Assembly (NCBI GenBank): GCA_947476285.1
Contig: CANJPU010000045.1
Coordinates: forward strand, 1-45,213
Length of the DNA: 45,213 nucleotides
Direction: 5' to 3'
Source: Comamonadaceae bacterium
Lineage (GTDB): Bacteria; Pseudomonadota; Gammaproteobacteria; Burkholderiales; Burkholderiaceae_C
Positions 31,459-39,508 of the stretch are shown one piece after another (the first letter of the stretch is position 1; every line of letters begins with the position of its first letter). Both the position numbers and the translations under genes were made by a program. The notes beneath the pieces were generated by a model. It ran no database searches, was not told where the DNA came from, and worked only from the letters and a program-made list of their open reading frames with translations.

Positions 31459-31851
31459 ATGCTTGACCAAAAGACTGAAGTAGATATGGCGTGCCGCGCG
31501 GTCATGGACCGTTTCATGGAGGCCTTGAATCGGCACGACGTGAACACCATGGAAACCTGCACGCATTTCCCCCACTTCCGGTTCACCGGAGACCAGGCCA
31601 AGGTGTACGACGCACCGGGCAGCAACCCGATGGACTTGTTCAAGCGATTGCAGGAAGAGGACGACTGGCTCTACAGCGCCTGGCGCACCCGCGAACTGGT
31701 GCAGTTCGACGCGCGCAGGGCGCACTACGCGGTGAGCTACACACGCTATCGCAGCGACCACTCGGTCATTGGTGTGTATGAATCGCTGTATGTGCTGGCC
31801 CGCATCGATGGCAAGTGGGGCATACAGGCTCGCTCCAGCTTCGGGCCTTGA
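31459..31851 (+). CDS. SnoaL/NTF2-like small protein
   Basis: A 130-residue protein that fits the cone-shaped NTF2/SnoaL-like fold. It has an N-terminal helix pair AVMDRFMEALNRHDVNTM followed by alternating strands ending ESLYVLARIDGKWGIQARSSFG. Members include isomerases, hydratases and many proteins of unknown activity; no catalytic residues can be assigned. It lies in a short plus-strand context, divergent from the Bug/CoA-ligase pair and 20 bases from the convergent DUF2007 gene. It could serve in the neighbouring catabolic pathway, but that is only a guess from position. Confidence 0.68.
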   Translation: MLDQKTEVDMACRAVMDRFMEALNRHDVNTMETCTHFPHFRFTGDQAKVYDAPGSNPMDLFKRLQEEDDWLYSAWRTRELVQFDARRAHYAVSYTRYRSDHSVIGVYESLYVLARIDGKWGIQARSSFGP

Positions 31852-31870
31852 GATCGGCACACGCGGTCAA

Positions 31871-32191
31871 TCAATCAACTGCAGGTCGGTCGGAGGGCAT
31901 CATCGCGCCACAATTCCAGCACTGCTCAAACCCGCCCGCCACCCGCTCGCCACAAGAGCAAACCCAGCGCCGCTGCGGCGCGGCTCGCAGCACGTGCAAA
32001 AGCGCAAGCGCCTTCGCTTCCTGGCTTGCGTCTTGAATCCACACCTCTGGCAGACATTGATCAGGCGGAAGCTCGCCAACCGCACTCGTCAAATACTGGC
32101 GCTGCACACTCGCGTCAATGCCTTCAGCCCTGAGCCAATCGACCCACAACGTGGCCATGACCAGATTGGGAGCTTGGATCAGGCGTGGCAT
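31871..32191 (-). CDS. DUF2007 protein with C-terminal zinc ribbon
   Basis: A 106-residue protein. The N-terminal part (MPRLIQAPNLVMATLWVDWLR, EGIDASVQRQYL, LPEVWIQDASQEAKALALL) matches the DUF2007 'putative signal transducing' domain, a small PII-like fold. The C-terminus has Cys-x-Cys-Gly and Cys-x-x-Cys-Gly (VCSCGE and CWNCGA), which should bind one zinc. The start at 32191 was chosen because the domain begins there. It is a common housekeeping-type gene in betaproteobacteria, of unknown function, and faces the SnoaL-like gene. Confidence 0.78.
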   Translation of the reverse strand: MPRLIQAPNLVMATLWVDWLRAEGIDASVQRQYLTSAVGELPPDQCLPEVWIQDASQEAKALALLHVLRAAPQRRWVCSCGERVAGGFEQCWNCGAMMPSDRPAVD

Positions 32192-32246
32192 GAGCAAAGC
32201 ATAGCGGGATCGGTGTTTGAAGAGGCCGAGGCGGATAATCTGCCGC

Positions 32247-32558
32247 ATGAGAATCAATCTGATAACGCCTTTCGCTGAGAAGGATGCTGCAAAGGCACTG
32301 GGAGCGCGCTGGGACTCCACTCAAAAAGTTTGGTACATCGTAGACCCCAAGGATCTGACCCCATTCAAGCGATGGATTCCAAACCTGGAGGCGGCCACGC
32401 AAGACGCCGCAGCGTTGGGGGCACGAGCAAGAGCAAGTCCATCAAAAGATCAAGTTCGCAAGGCACCGGAACTGAGCACCAAGCCCATGAGTGAAGTGCC
32501 GCACTGCGGATGCGATGTTCTGCCTTGGGAGCATTGCGAGCACAGCATCGGAACGTGA
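32247..32558 (+). CDS. DUF5710 domain-containing protein
   Basis: A 103-residue protein. Its N-terminus, INLITPFAEKDAAKALGARWD followed by KVWYIVDPKDLTPFKRWI, is the short DUF5710 module found alone and within DNA primase/nuclease-related proteins. The C-terminal half is a low-complexity tail with HCGCDVLPWEHCEH, a Cys/His cluster that might hold a metal. The start at 32247 leaves the domain intact; a start ten codons earlier is possible. It is divergent from the DUF2007 gene by 55 bases. Function unknown. Confidence 0.7.
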   Translation: MRINLITPFAEKDAAKALGARWDSTQKVWYIVDPKDLTPFKRWIPNLEAATQDAAALGARARASPSKDQVRKAPELSTKPMSEVPHCGCDVLPWEHCEHSIGT

Positions 32559-32626
32559 GCTCTGAGTGGGGCGACTGGATGCATCCCCATACGGGTTTCC
32601 CTCAAAACATCGGGCTTTCATCGCAT

Positions 32627-32654
32627 ATGTGAATTTTTCTTCTCCGGATGTGAA
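32627..32654. promoter_or_regulatory. Direct repeat ATGTGAA with 21-base period upstream of iclR-type gene
   Basis: ATGTGAA occurs at 32627-32633 and again at 32648-32654, a spacing of 21 bases or two helical turns. It lies about 80-105 bases upstream of the IclR-type regulator that heads the mutase operon. This could be a site for that regulator (autoregulation) or for an activator. The role is inferred. Confidence 0.4.
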
Positions 32655-32731
32655 CGATTTCTGCCGCCGTCACTAAACTGCATGCATGGTCAGCGCAATG
32701 GCGTGCCGCACAAACAGCAAGGAGACAAAGG

Positions 32732-33496
32732 ATGGCGCGTGTCGTGAAATCGGCTGTCAGGGTTCTTGAAGTGCTTGAACTCTTCGACCGCCTCCAGCGT
32801 CAGGCTTCCGTGGGGGAGGTCGCGCGTGAACTCGGCTATCCGGTCTCCAGTACATCGATGCTGCTGGGCAACCTGCTGGAACGCGGATACCTGCGCCATG
32901 GCCCCGACCAACGCACCTACTTCCCCACGCCGCGCGTCACGGTGCTGGGCGCATGGATCGAGCCGCTGCTCACGCCGCACGGCACAGTGATGCGGATGAT
33001 GAGCGAGCTGGGCGAGCGCACCGGCGAGACCATCATCCTGGCCGCGCCCACCCGCGACCAGGCTCAGTACTTGCACGTCGTGCCCGCCACCACCACCATG
33101 CGCATGCATGTGGGCCCGGGCACCATGCGTCCGCTGGTCGCCTCGGGCCTGGGGCGGGTGCTGCTGTCCACCATGCCTGACGACAAAATCCGCCACTTGG
33201 TCATGCGGCACAACAACGGCGAGCAGGTCGAGGGCGAGGCACGCATCAGCCTGGCGGCGCTACAGCGCGATCTGGCCGCCATCCGCGCGTGCGGCTACTC
33301 GGTGGTGCTGCGTGGCGTGACGCCGGGCGCCGGCCTCATCAGCATGCTGCTGCCGATGCAGGTCAGCGGCCTGCCGGTGGCCGTGGGCATCGGCGGCTGG
33401 GCCCGCGAAATGCGGGCGCGCCAGCAGGAATACATCTGCCTGCTGCGCGGCGCGATTGAAAAACACCTGCGCCCCCATGTGCGCTGCGCGGCATGA
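32732..33496 (+). CDS. IclR family transcriptional regulator
   Basis: A 254-residue IclR-type regulator. The winged helix-turn-helix occupies residues about 5-65 (SAVRVLEVLELFDRL, ASVGEVARELGYPVSSTSMLLGNLLERGYL described by its S-x-x-E-V-A-x-E-L and S-x-x-S-x-x-x-L-L-x-x-L core). The effector domain (80-250) includes GETIILAAP and RPLVASGLGRVLLS, as in IclR proteins that bind small carboxylic acids. AAGGAGAC lies before the ATG. It lies first in the mutase operon, 16 bases before the dehydrogenase, so it very probably controls that operon in response to its substrate or a CoA intermediate. Confidence 0.92.
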   Translation: MARVVKSAVRVLEVLELFDRLQRQASVGEVARELGYPVSSTSMLLGNLLERGYLRHGPDQRTYFPTPRVTVLGAWIEPLLTPHGTVMRMMSELGERTGETIILAAPTRDQAQYLHVVPATTTMRMHVGPGTMRPLVASGLGRVLLSTMPDDKIRHLVMRHNNGEQVEGEARISLAALQRDLAAIRACGYSVVLRGVTPGAGLISMLLPMQVSGLPVAVGIGGWAREMRARQQEYICLLRGAIEKHLRPHVRCAA

Positions 33497-33512
33497 CCGC
33501 CAGGCACGTCCA

Positions 33513-34688
33513 ATGATCCGCCCTGACTTTCAATACCAGTCCTCGCAATGCAGGCTGCTGTCACGCCCGGGCGCGCTAGAGCGACTGGCGGCAGAAGTGG
33601 CCGCGCTGGGCTTGCAGCGCCTGATGTTCGTGAGCGGCACCCGCAGCGCGGCCGGCGCGGCCGGCCGGGCCACGCGCTCGGCCCTTGCCGGCCTGATCGT
33701 CTGCGAAAAGCTTGGCATTCCCCAGCACTCGGGGGTGGCGACCGTGGACGAGATCGTGGCGCTGGCGCGCCAGCATGGGGTGGACGGCTTTGTCGCGGTC
33801 GGCGGCGGCAGTGCATCCGACAGTGCCAAGGCTGCCGCCATCGTCCTGGCCGAAGGCGGGCAATTGGTCGATCATGCCAATGTGTTCTATCCGCCTGACC
33901 GCTATGTGCAAAAGGTGCTGGACCGCCCCAAGCTGCCGATCATCGCGATTCCCACCACCCTTTCGGCGGCCGAAGTCACGCCGGGCCTGGGCATTCGCGA
34001 CGAGCACGGCCACAAGCTGGTGTTCTGGGACCCACACCTGGTGCCGCGCCTGATCGTGCTGGACGGCCGTGCCACGCTGGACGTGCCGGCCAGCCTGTTT
34101 GCCAGCACCGGCATGAACGCGCTCGCGCATTGCGTGGAAGGCATCTATTCCAAAGTGCGCAACCCCATTTCGGAAGGGTTGGCACTGCAGGGCATTCGCG
34201 TGCTGCAGCGGGCGCTGCTCAATGTGACGGAGAATCCAGATGACGAAGACGCACGCGCCGATGCACTGGTGGGCGCCTATCTGAGCGGCATGGTCATCGG
34301 CAATGCACGCGTAGGCATTGACCACGCCATTTGCCACGGCCTGGGTTCGCTCGGCGGGCTGCCGCACGGGGTGGCCAACTCCATCATGCTGGCGCATGCC
34401 ATGCGCTTTAACCGCGAGGTGTCCGCCGACCACCTGGCGCTGGTGGCGCAGGCACTGGGCGCTGATACCCGCGGCATGTCGGCCGGGGCTGCCGCTGACG
34501 CCGCCATCGCGGCGCTTGAGTCCCTGCAACTGCGTCTGGGTGTGCCGCGGCGGCTTGGCGAGGCCGGCCTGGACCGCGCGCTGCTGCCGCGCCTGGCCGA
34601 GGGCGCCATGTCCGATCGCGGTCTGTATTTCAATCCGCGCCTGGCAACGCAGGCCGAAGTACTTGCACTGCTGGAGGCCGCCTGGTGA
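33513..34688 (+). CDS. Iron-containing alcohol dehydrogenase family protein, maleylacetate-reductase-like
   Basis: A 391-residue group III (iron-type) dehydrogenase fold. The NAD(P) loop is GGGSASD (97-103) and the conserved TTLSAAEVTPG segment follows. At the metal site it reads TGMNALAHCVE (199-209) with Asn202 where iron-type alcohol dehydrogenases have Asp, and His271, His275 and His285 follow in DHAICHGLGSLGGLPHG. The Asn is typical of maleylacetate reductases, as is the ending RLATQAEVLALLEAAW, so reduction of an oxo-enoate is more likely than alcohol oxidation. The start MIRPDFQY follows the regulator by 16 bases. Its stop overlaps the GTG of the MeaB gene. The substrate is unknown. 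Confidence 0.82.
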   Translation: MIRPDFQYQSSQCRLLSRPGALERLAAEVAALGLQRLMFVSGTRSAAGAAGRATRSALAGLIVCEKLGIPQHSGVATVDEIVALARQHGVDGFVAVGGGSASDSAKAAAIVLAEGGQLVDHANVFYPPDRYVQKVLDRPKLPIIAIPTTLSAAEVTPGLGIRDEHGHKLVFWDPHLVPRLIVLDGRATLDVPASLFASTGMNALAHCVEGIYSKVRNPISEGLALQGIRVLQRALLNVTENPDDEDARADALVGAYLSGMVIGNARVGIDHAICHGLGSLGGLPHGVANSIMLAHAMRFNREVSADHLALVAQALGADTRGMSAGAAADAAIAALESLQLRLGVPRRLGEAGLDRALLPRLAEGAMSDRGLYFNPRLATQAEVLALLEAAW

Positions 34689-35743
34689 GCACCGAAGCCG
34701 ACCGCGTCTTCGCAGACCTGCGCATGGGCCGTCCGAGGGCCTTGTCGCGGGCCATTTCATGGGTGGAGAACGAGACGACGCAGGCCCCGGCCCTGCTTGA
34801 AAAGATCTACGCCCAGTCGCCCCACCCTTGGGTCATCGGCATCACCGGCGTGGGGGGCGCGGGCAAGAGCTCGCTGGTGCCGCATCTGGCTCGGTTGCTG
34901 GCCGATGGCGGCAGCCGCGTGGCGGTGCTGGCTGTGGACCCGTCCAGCCCCCTCACCGGCGGTGCGCTGCTGGGTGACCGCATCCGCGATTCAGGTGGCC
35001 AGCAGCACCCCCGGGTTTACTTTCGCAGCGTAGCCTCGCGCGGTGGACAGGGCGGGCTGGCCACTTGCGTGGCGGACCTGGTGCGGGTGGCGTCGGCCGC
35101 CGGACACGACATCGTGTTGATTGAAACCGTGGGCGCCGGGCAATCGGAGCTGGGCATTCTGCAAGTGGCCCACAGCGTGCTGCTGGTGCACGCGCCGGGC
35201 CTGGGGGATGACGTGCAGGCGCAAAAGGCCGGTGTCATGGAAATTGCCAACCTGCTGGTGGTCAACAAGGCCGACCGGCCGGGGGCGGATGACACCGTGG
35301 CGTCACTGCGCCAGGCGCTGCTGCTGTCCGAGCGGGAAGCTCACATGCACGAGGGCGTCAATGAACTGCCCGGCGGCGGTTTGCACTGGCACCCACCGGT
35401 GTTGAGCACCACGGCTTTGAGCGGCGCTGGGGTCGAGGCGGTGTGGGCACGCCTGCTGGAGCACCGGGCGCTGCTAAAGCGCCAAGGCCAATACGACGCG
35501 CTCAATCGCACCCACGACCTTCGGCGCATGCAGGCCTACTTTCGGGAGGTGGTGCAGCGCCGCCTTCAGTCACGCATTGAATCGATGGCCATGCTGGCGC
35601 ACCTGGAAGCCGAGCTGGCCCGTGGCGACGCCGACCCGCTGGGCGCGGCCCGCGCGTTGGCCGACGCCGTCTTGCCGCCGCTGGCGAGCGACCCTGTCAC
35701 CCACCGCACGTCCCCCCCACGACACATGGAGAACACCTTATGA
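34685..35743 (+). CDS. MeaB-type G-protein chaperone of B12-dependent mutase
   Basis: A 352-residue SIMIBI GTPase of the MeaB/ArgK/MMAA family. These proteins load and protect adenosylcobalamin in acyl-CoA mutases using GTP. Walker A is GVGGAGKS (55-62) where relatives often have GVPGVGKS. ETVGAGQSE (147-155) is the family-specific switch, PGLGDDVQAQKAG follows, and NKAD (194-197) gives guanine specificity. The GTG start overlaps the dehydrogenase stop (GTGA), and its own stop overlaps the next gene (ATGA). Its presence two genes before the mutase supports a working B12 enzyme. Confidence 0.93.
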   Translation: MSTEADRVFADLRMGRPRALSRAISWVENETTQAPALLEKIYAQSPHPWVIGITGVGGAGKSSLVPHLARLLADGGSRVAVLAVDPSSPLTGGALLGDRIRDSGGQQHPRVYFRSVASRGGQGGLATCVADLVRVASAAGHDIVLIETVGAGQSELGILQVAHSVLLVHAPGLGDDVQAQKAGVMEIANLLVVNKADRPGADDTVASLRQALLLSEREAHMHEGVNELPGGGLHWHPPVLSTTALSGAGVEAVWARLLEHRALLKRQGQYDALNRTHDLRRMQAYFREVVQRRLQSRIESMAMLAHLEAELARGDADPLGAARALADAVLPPLASDPVTHRTSPPRHMENTL

Positions 35744-36735
35744 CATCCAAACTCTGGCGCACCCGCACGACGCACCTGCTGTTGCGGCTCGCCGCTGCCA
35801 GCCTCCTTGCGGCGCTGTCCTTGGCCGCCAGTGCCCAAGGCGCCTGGCCCAACCGCCCGGTCAAACTGATCGTGCCTTTCTCGGCTGGTTCGGGCACCGA
35901 CATCCTGGCCCGCATCGTGTCGGAGCACTTGGGCAAGTCGCTGGGTCAGGCCTTTGTGGTGGACAACCGCCAGGGCGCTGATGGCATTTTGGGCACCGAC
36001 CAGGTTGCCAAGGCCGCGCCCGATGGGTACACCCTGGGTTTTATCCCCTCCAGCCCCATCGTGATGAACCCGGCTCTGTACGCCAAGCTACCGTTCGACC
36101 CGATCAAGGACTTGATTCCCGTGGCCAACATGGCGCTGGTGGGCTGCGTGCTGGGCGTGCAGCCCGAACTGCCGGTGAAGAATGTGGCGGAGCTCATCGC
36201 CTATGCCAAGGCCAACCCGGGCAAGCTCAACTACGCGGCGGGTTCGACCTTCACCCACCTGGCCGGCGAAATGTTCAAGTACCTGAGCGGCACCCAGATC
36301 GTGGCCATTCCGTACAAGGGCACGGCGCCGCAGGTCACCGCCATGCTGGGCAAGGAAGTCGAGGTTATCTTCGATCCCTTCTTGGGCGTGCAACACATCA
36401 AGGCCGGCAAGATCCGCCCCTTGGCTGTGACATCGTCGCGGCGCTCCAGCGTGTTCCCTGATCTGCCCACGCTGCAGGAGGCCGGCCTGAAAGACTACAC
36501 AGTGGAGACCTGGATCGCCATGTTCGCGCCGCCCGGCACGCCCAAGGCCATCGTGGACCAGTTGCACAACGAGATGACTCGCATCACCGCGCTGCCTGAG
36601 GTGCGGGCGCGGCTGGCCGACATGTCGTACGAGCCCGTTGCAGAGTCTCAGGAGCAGTTCAGCAAGCGCATCGTGGCCGACACCGCGCGCTGGGCCAAGA
36701 CGGTCAAGGACGCGAATTTCCAGATCAACAAATAA
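35740..36735 (+). CDS. Bug/TctC-family periplasmic solute-binding protein
   Basis: A 331-residue receptor with signal peptide MTSKLWRTRTTHLLLRLAAA, cleaved near LAASAQGAWP. The ligand loop IVPFSAGSGTDILARIVS and VDNRQGADGILG are canonical, as is LPFDPIKDLIPV. The ATG overlaps the MeaB stop (ATGA), so its synthesis is coupled to the mutase operon. It probably delivers or senses the acid that the operon's CoA ligase activates. Another receptor follows 82 bases later. Confidence 0.93.
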   Translation: MTSKLWRTRTTHLLLRLAAASLLAALSLAASAQGAWPNRPVKLIVPFSAGSGTDILARIVSEHLGKSLGQAFVVDNRQGADGILGTDQVAKAAPDGYTLGFIPSSPIVMNPALYAKLPFDPIKDLIPVANMALVGCVLGVQPELPVKNVAELIAYAKANPGKLNYAAGSTFTHLAGEMFKYLSGTQIVAIPYKGTAPQVTAMLGKEVEVIFDPFLGVQHIKAGKIRPLAVTSSRRSSVFPDLPTLQEAGLKDYTVETWIAMFAPPGTPKAIVDQLHNEMTRITALPEVRARLADMSYEPVAESQEQFSKRIVADTARWAKTVKDANFQINK

Positions 36736-36784
36736 GCGGCTGCCTCACCTTGTTCGAAACACCTCTCTCTTCTGTAGAAACGTT

Positions 36785-36817
36785 GAGCCACTACCGAGCA
36801 ACTACTGAGCAACTACC
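36785..36817 (+). repeat. Three tandem 11-bp repeats directly before a start codon
   Basis: Three consecutive copies of GAGCMACTACY (36785-36795, 36796-36806, 36807-36817) end exactly at the ATG of the next receptor gene. Copies differ at one or two positions. No Shine-Dalgarno sequence is left in the usual window except GAG inside the repeats. Origin by slippage is likely, and a role in translation is possible. Confidence 0.8.
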
Positions 36818-37789
36818 ATGAAAAAATTCATTCGCACCTTGATGCATTGCACCGTCGTAGCCGCCACGGTGGCGGCCGCCACCGTGGCCCAAGCCCAGGC
36901 TTGGCCGAGCAAGTCCATTCGCATGATCGTGCCGCTGGCGCCCGGCGGCGGCACGGACATTGCCGCGCGCGTGGTGGCGCAGTACCTGAGCGAGGCGCTT
37001 GGCCAGCAGGTGGTCATCGAGAACAAGGTGGGCGCCAACGGCGTGATCGGCGTCAATGAGGCGGCGCGGGCAGCGCCCGACGGCTATACGCTGGTGGTGG
37101 GCTCCTCCACCACCATGGCGGCCAACAACTTCTTGTACAAGAACCCGACGGTGGAGCCGCTCAATGACTTTGCACCGCTGGCGATGCTGGGAACAATTGA
37201 CTTTGCGCTGATGGTGCCGGCTGGTTCCGCCATCAACTCGGTCAAGGACCTGATCGCTGCCGCCAAGGCCAACCCCGGCAAGCTGAGCTATGGCTTTGGC
37301 ACCAGCGCAGCCCTGCTGTGCGGCGAGATTTTCAACGCCTCCGCCGGCACCACCATCGTCAAGGTGCCCTACAAGGGGTCGCCGCAATCGCTGACCGACC
37401 TGGCCGGTGGGCGGCTCGATCTGGTCTGCGATCCGCTGGGCACCAGCTTGCCCCTGATCAAGGCGGGCAAGCTGCGCCCCCTGGCCGTCACCAGCGCCCA
37501 CCGCAACGGTCTGGCCAAAGATGTCCCGACGATGGCCGAGGCCGGCATGCCGATGGAGCATGAGACCTGGGCAGGCTTCTTCGCGCCCGCCAAGACGCCA
37601 AGGGCCATCGTGCAGCGGCTGAGCGCCGAGATCGTCAAGATCATGAGTCGCCCCGATGTGCAGGCCAGGATCATTGACACCGGCTTCATCCCGCGCCAGT
37701 TCGGTACCGACGAATTCGGCGCGATCCACCGCTTGGACTACACGCGCATGGAAAAAATGATCAAGGCGGCAGGTATTTCCCCCGAGTAA
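36818..37789 (+). CDS. Bug/TctC-family periplasmic solute-binding protein
   Basis: A 323-residue receptor. The signal peptide MKKFIRTLMHCTVVAATVAA ends near AQAQAWP. IVPLAPGGGTDIAARVVA and IENKVGANGVIG are the ligand loops, with VPLAPGGGTD in place of VPFSAGSGTD of the receptor before it. The two are therefore not recent duplicates and probably have different ligands. The start codon abuts three 11-base repeats and the signal-peptide codons contain a 26-base perfect palindrome (36863-36888). It lies 27 bases before the mutase large subunit. Confidence 0.92.
   Translation: MKKFIRTLMHCTVVAATVAAATVAQAQAWPSKSIRMIVPLAPGGGTDIAARVVAQYLSEALGQQVVIENKVGANGVIGVNEAARAAPDGYTLVVGSSTTMAANNFLYKNPTVEPLNDFAPLAMLGTIDFALMVPAGSAINSVKDLIAAAKANPGKLSYGFGTSAALLCGEIFNASAGTTIVKVPYKGSPQSLTDLAGGRLDLVCDPLGTSLPLIKAGKLRPLAVTSAHRNGLAKDVPTMAEAGMPMEHETWAGFFAPAKTPRAIVQRLSAEIVKIMSRPDVQARIIDTGFIPRQFGTDEFGAIHRLDYTRMEKMIKAAGISPE
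36863..36888. repeat. 26-bp perfect palindrome inside signal-peptide codons
   Basis: The half GCCACGGTGGCGG is followed at once by its exact reverse complement. In mRNA it could form an 11-base-pair GC-rich hairpin starting 45 bases after the start codon. It encodes an Ala-Thr-Val repeat (AATVAAATVA), so it may be partly a by-product of repeated codons. Confidence 0.85.
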
Positions 37790-37816
37790 CCCTTCCAGCC
37801 CGGCACGGAGGACAGC

Positions 37817-39508
37817 ATGCAAACGCAAGAGCAAAGTACCCTCAGCGCACCTGCTGACAGTTACGACGCCTGGTTCGAGCAGAACCAGAAAGAACTCGGG
37901 AATTCGCGCAAGAAATCCTTCGAGAGTTCCAGCGGCATACCGATCGAACCGCTCTACACCCCGGAGCACCTGGCGCGCCAGGGCTGGGAATACCAGCGCG
38001 ACACCGGTTTTCCCGGCCAAGCGCCCTACACCCGCGGCTTCACGCCAGGCGGCTATCGCCAGCAGTTGTGGAAGACCGAGATGTACGCGGGCTTTGGCTC
38101 GGCCGAGGAGGCCAATGAGCGCTACCGCTATCTGATGTCCCAGGGCAGCACGGGCGGCATTTCGATAGCGCTGGATCTGCCAACACAGATCGGCTATGAC
38201 TCGGACCACGCCATGGCGCGCGACGAAGTCGGGCAAATTGGCGTCGCGCTAACTTCACTGGACGATGTGGAGCGGGTATTTGAGGGCATTCCGCTCAAGG
38301 CCGTCGGCCACATTTTCTCCACCGCCAATGCCATCGGGCCAATCGTCTGCGCCTGGTTGCTGGCGCTGTATGAAAAGCGCGGCACGCCCACGGGCGACTG
38401 CATTGTTCAGTTGCAGAACGATCCAATCAAGGAATACGTGGCGCGCGGCACGCAGTTTCTGCCGATTGAGGCGGCGCTCAAACTGACCACCGACATGATC
38501 GAGCATTGCCGCACGGCTGCGCCCGAGTGGCTGCCGATTTCGGTATCGGGCTCGCACATGAAGCAGGCCGGCGCCACCTGCGTGCAGGAGGCGGCCTTCA
38601 CCATCTGCAACGCCATCACCTATGTGGAGAGCTGCCTCAAGCGCGGCATGAAGATCGACGACTTCGGCCATGTGCTGGAGCTGCATTTCTGCACCGAGAT
38701 GGATTTCTTCGAGGAAGTGGCCAAGTACCGCGCGGTGCGAAAGGTGTGGACGCGCCTGGTGCGCGAACGCTTTGGCGGCACCACCGAGCGGGCCCAGCAC
38801 TTCCGACTGCATGCCGCCACATCGGGCCGGCCACTCACGGCTCAGCAGCCGCTCAACAACATTGCACGCATTACGCTGCAGGCCCTGGCGCAAATCCTGG
38901 GCGGGTGCGAGCAGACCCGCACCGCATCGTTCGACGAAGCACTGGGCATTCCCACCCCGGAGGCCGCCCGCACCTCCATCCGCGCCAACCAGATCATTGC
39001 CTACGAGAGTGGTGTGCCCGACACGGTGGATCCGCTGGGCGGCTCCTATTACCTGGAGCACCTGACGCTGCAATACGAGCGGCGCATCGACGCCATCATC
39101 GACCAAGTGGACAGCATGGGCGGCTCGCTGGCGGCCGTGCGTGACGGCTTCTTCCAGCGGGCGCTGTCGCAAGGCGCTTACCGCGAGGCCTGCGCGATTG
39201 AAAGCGGCGAGCAGGTGGTGGTGGGTGTGAACCGCTTCCAGTCCGAAGAAGGCCAGCCCGTGCCCACCTTCAAGCTCGACCCGGGCGCGTCGGACCGACA
39301 AGTTGCAAAGCTCAAGGCCGTGCGCGAGCGGCGCGACAACGCGGCGGTGACCCGCACGCTGGCCGATCTGCGCACTGTGTGCGCCAGCGGCGCCAACGTC
39401 ATGCCGGCAGTTGTTGAATGCGTCAAGGTCTACGCAACCATCGGCGAAATTGCCGATGTCTGGCGCGATGTCTACGGCGTCTATATCCCCGAGTCGGTGA
39501 GGTTCTGA
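37817..39508 (+). CDS. B12-dependent acyl-CoA mutase, large (catalytic) subunit
   Basis: A 563-residue TIM-barrel subunit of the methylmalonyl/isobutyryl/2-hydroxyisobutyryl-CoA mutase family; its length fits stand-alone large subunits such as HcmA. MYAGFGSAEEANERYR (89-104) puts Tyr90 at the position of methylmalonyl-CoA mutase Tyr89. QNDPIKEYVARGT puts Arg210 at that of Arg207, the residue holding the substrate carboxylate. Isobutyryl- and hydroxyisobutyryl-CoA mutases have Phe/Ile and Gln there, so a dicarboxylyl-CoA substrate is favoured. SGSHMKQAGAT (244-254) has Ser246 where Tyr243 is usual, with the next His kept, suggesting a roomier pocket. GGAGG precedes the ATG. Its stop overlaps the small-subunit start (TGATG). 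Confidence 0.9.
   Translation: MQTQEQSTLSAPADSYDAWFEQNQKELGNSRKKSFESSSGIPIEPLYTPEHLARQGWEYQRDTGFPGQAPYTRGFTPGGYRQQLWKTEMYAGFGSAEEANERYRYLMSQGSTGGISIALDLPTQIGYDSDHAMARDEVGQIGVALTSLDDVERVFEGIPLKAVGHIFSTANAIGPIVCAWLLALYEKRGTPTGDCIVQLQNDPIKEYVARGTQFLPIEAALKLTTDMIEHCRTAAPEWLPISVSGSHMKQAGATCVQEAAFTICNAITYVESCLKRGMKIDDFGHVLELHFCTEMDFFEEVAKYRAVRKVWTRLVRERFGGTTERAQHFRLHAATSGRPLTAQQPLNNIARITLQALAQILGGCEQTRTASFDEALGIPTPEAARTSIRANQIIAYESGVPDTVDPLGGSYYLEHLTLQYERRIDAIIDQVDSMGGSLAAVRDGFFQRALSQGAYREACAIESGEQVVVGVNRFQSEEGQPVPTFKLDPGASDRQVAKLKAVRERRDNAAVTRTLADLRTVCASGANVMPAVVECVKVYATIGEIADVWRDVYGVYIPESVRF

Noticed and set aside
37817..39508. Assignment of the mutase as 2-hydroxyisobutyryl-CoA mutase HcmA
   Set aside because: Length and split subunits fit, but Tyr90 and Arg210 stand where HcmA has Ile and Gln, and an Ala stands where HcmA has the hydroxyl-contacting Asp.
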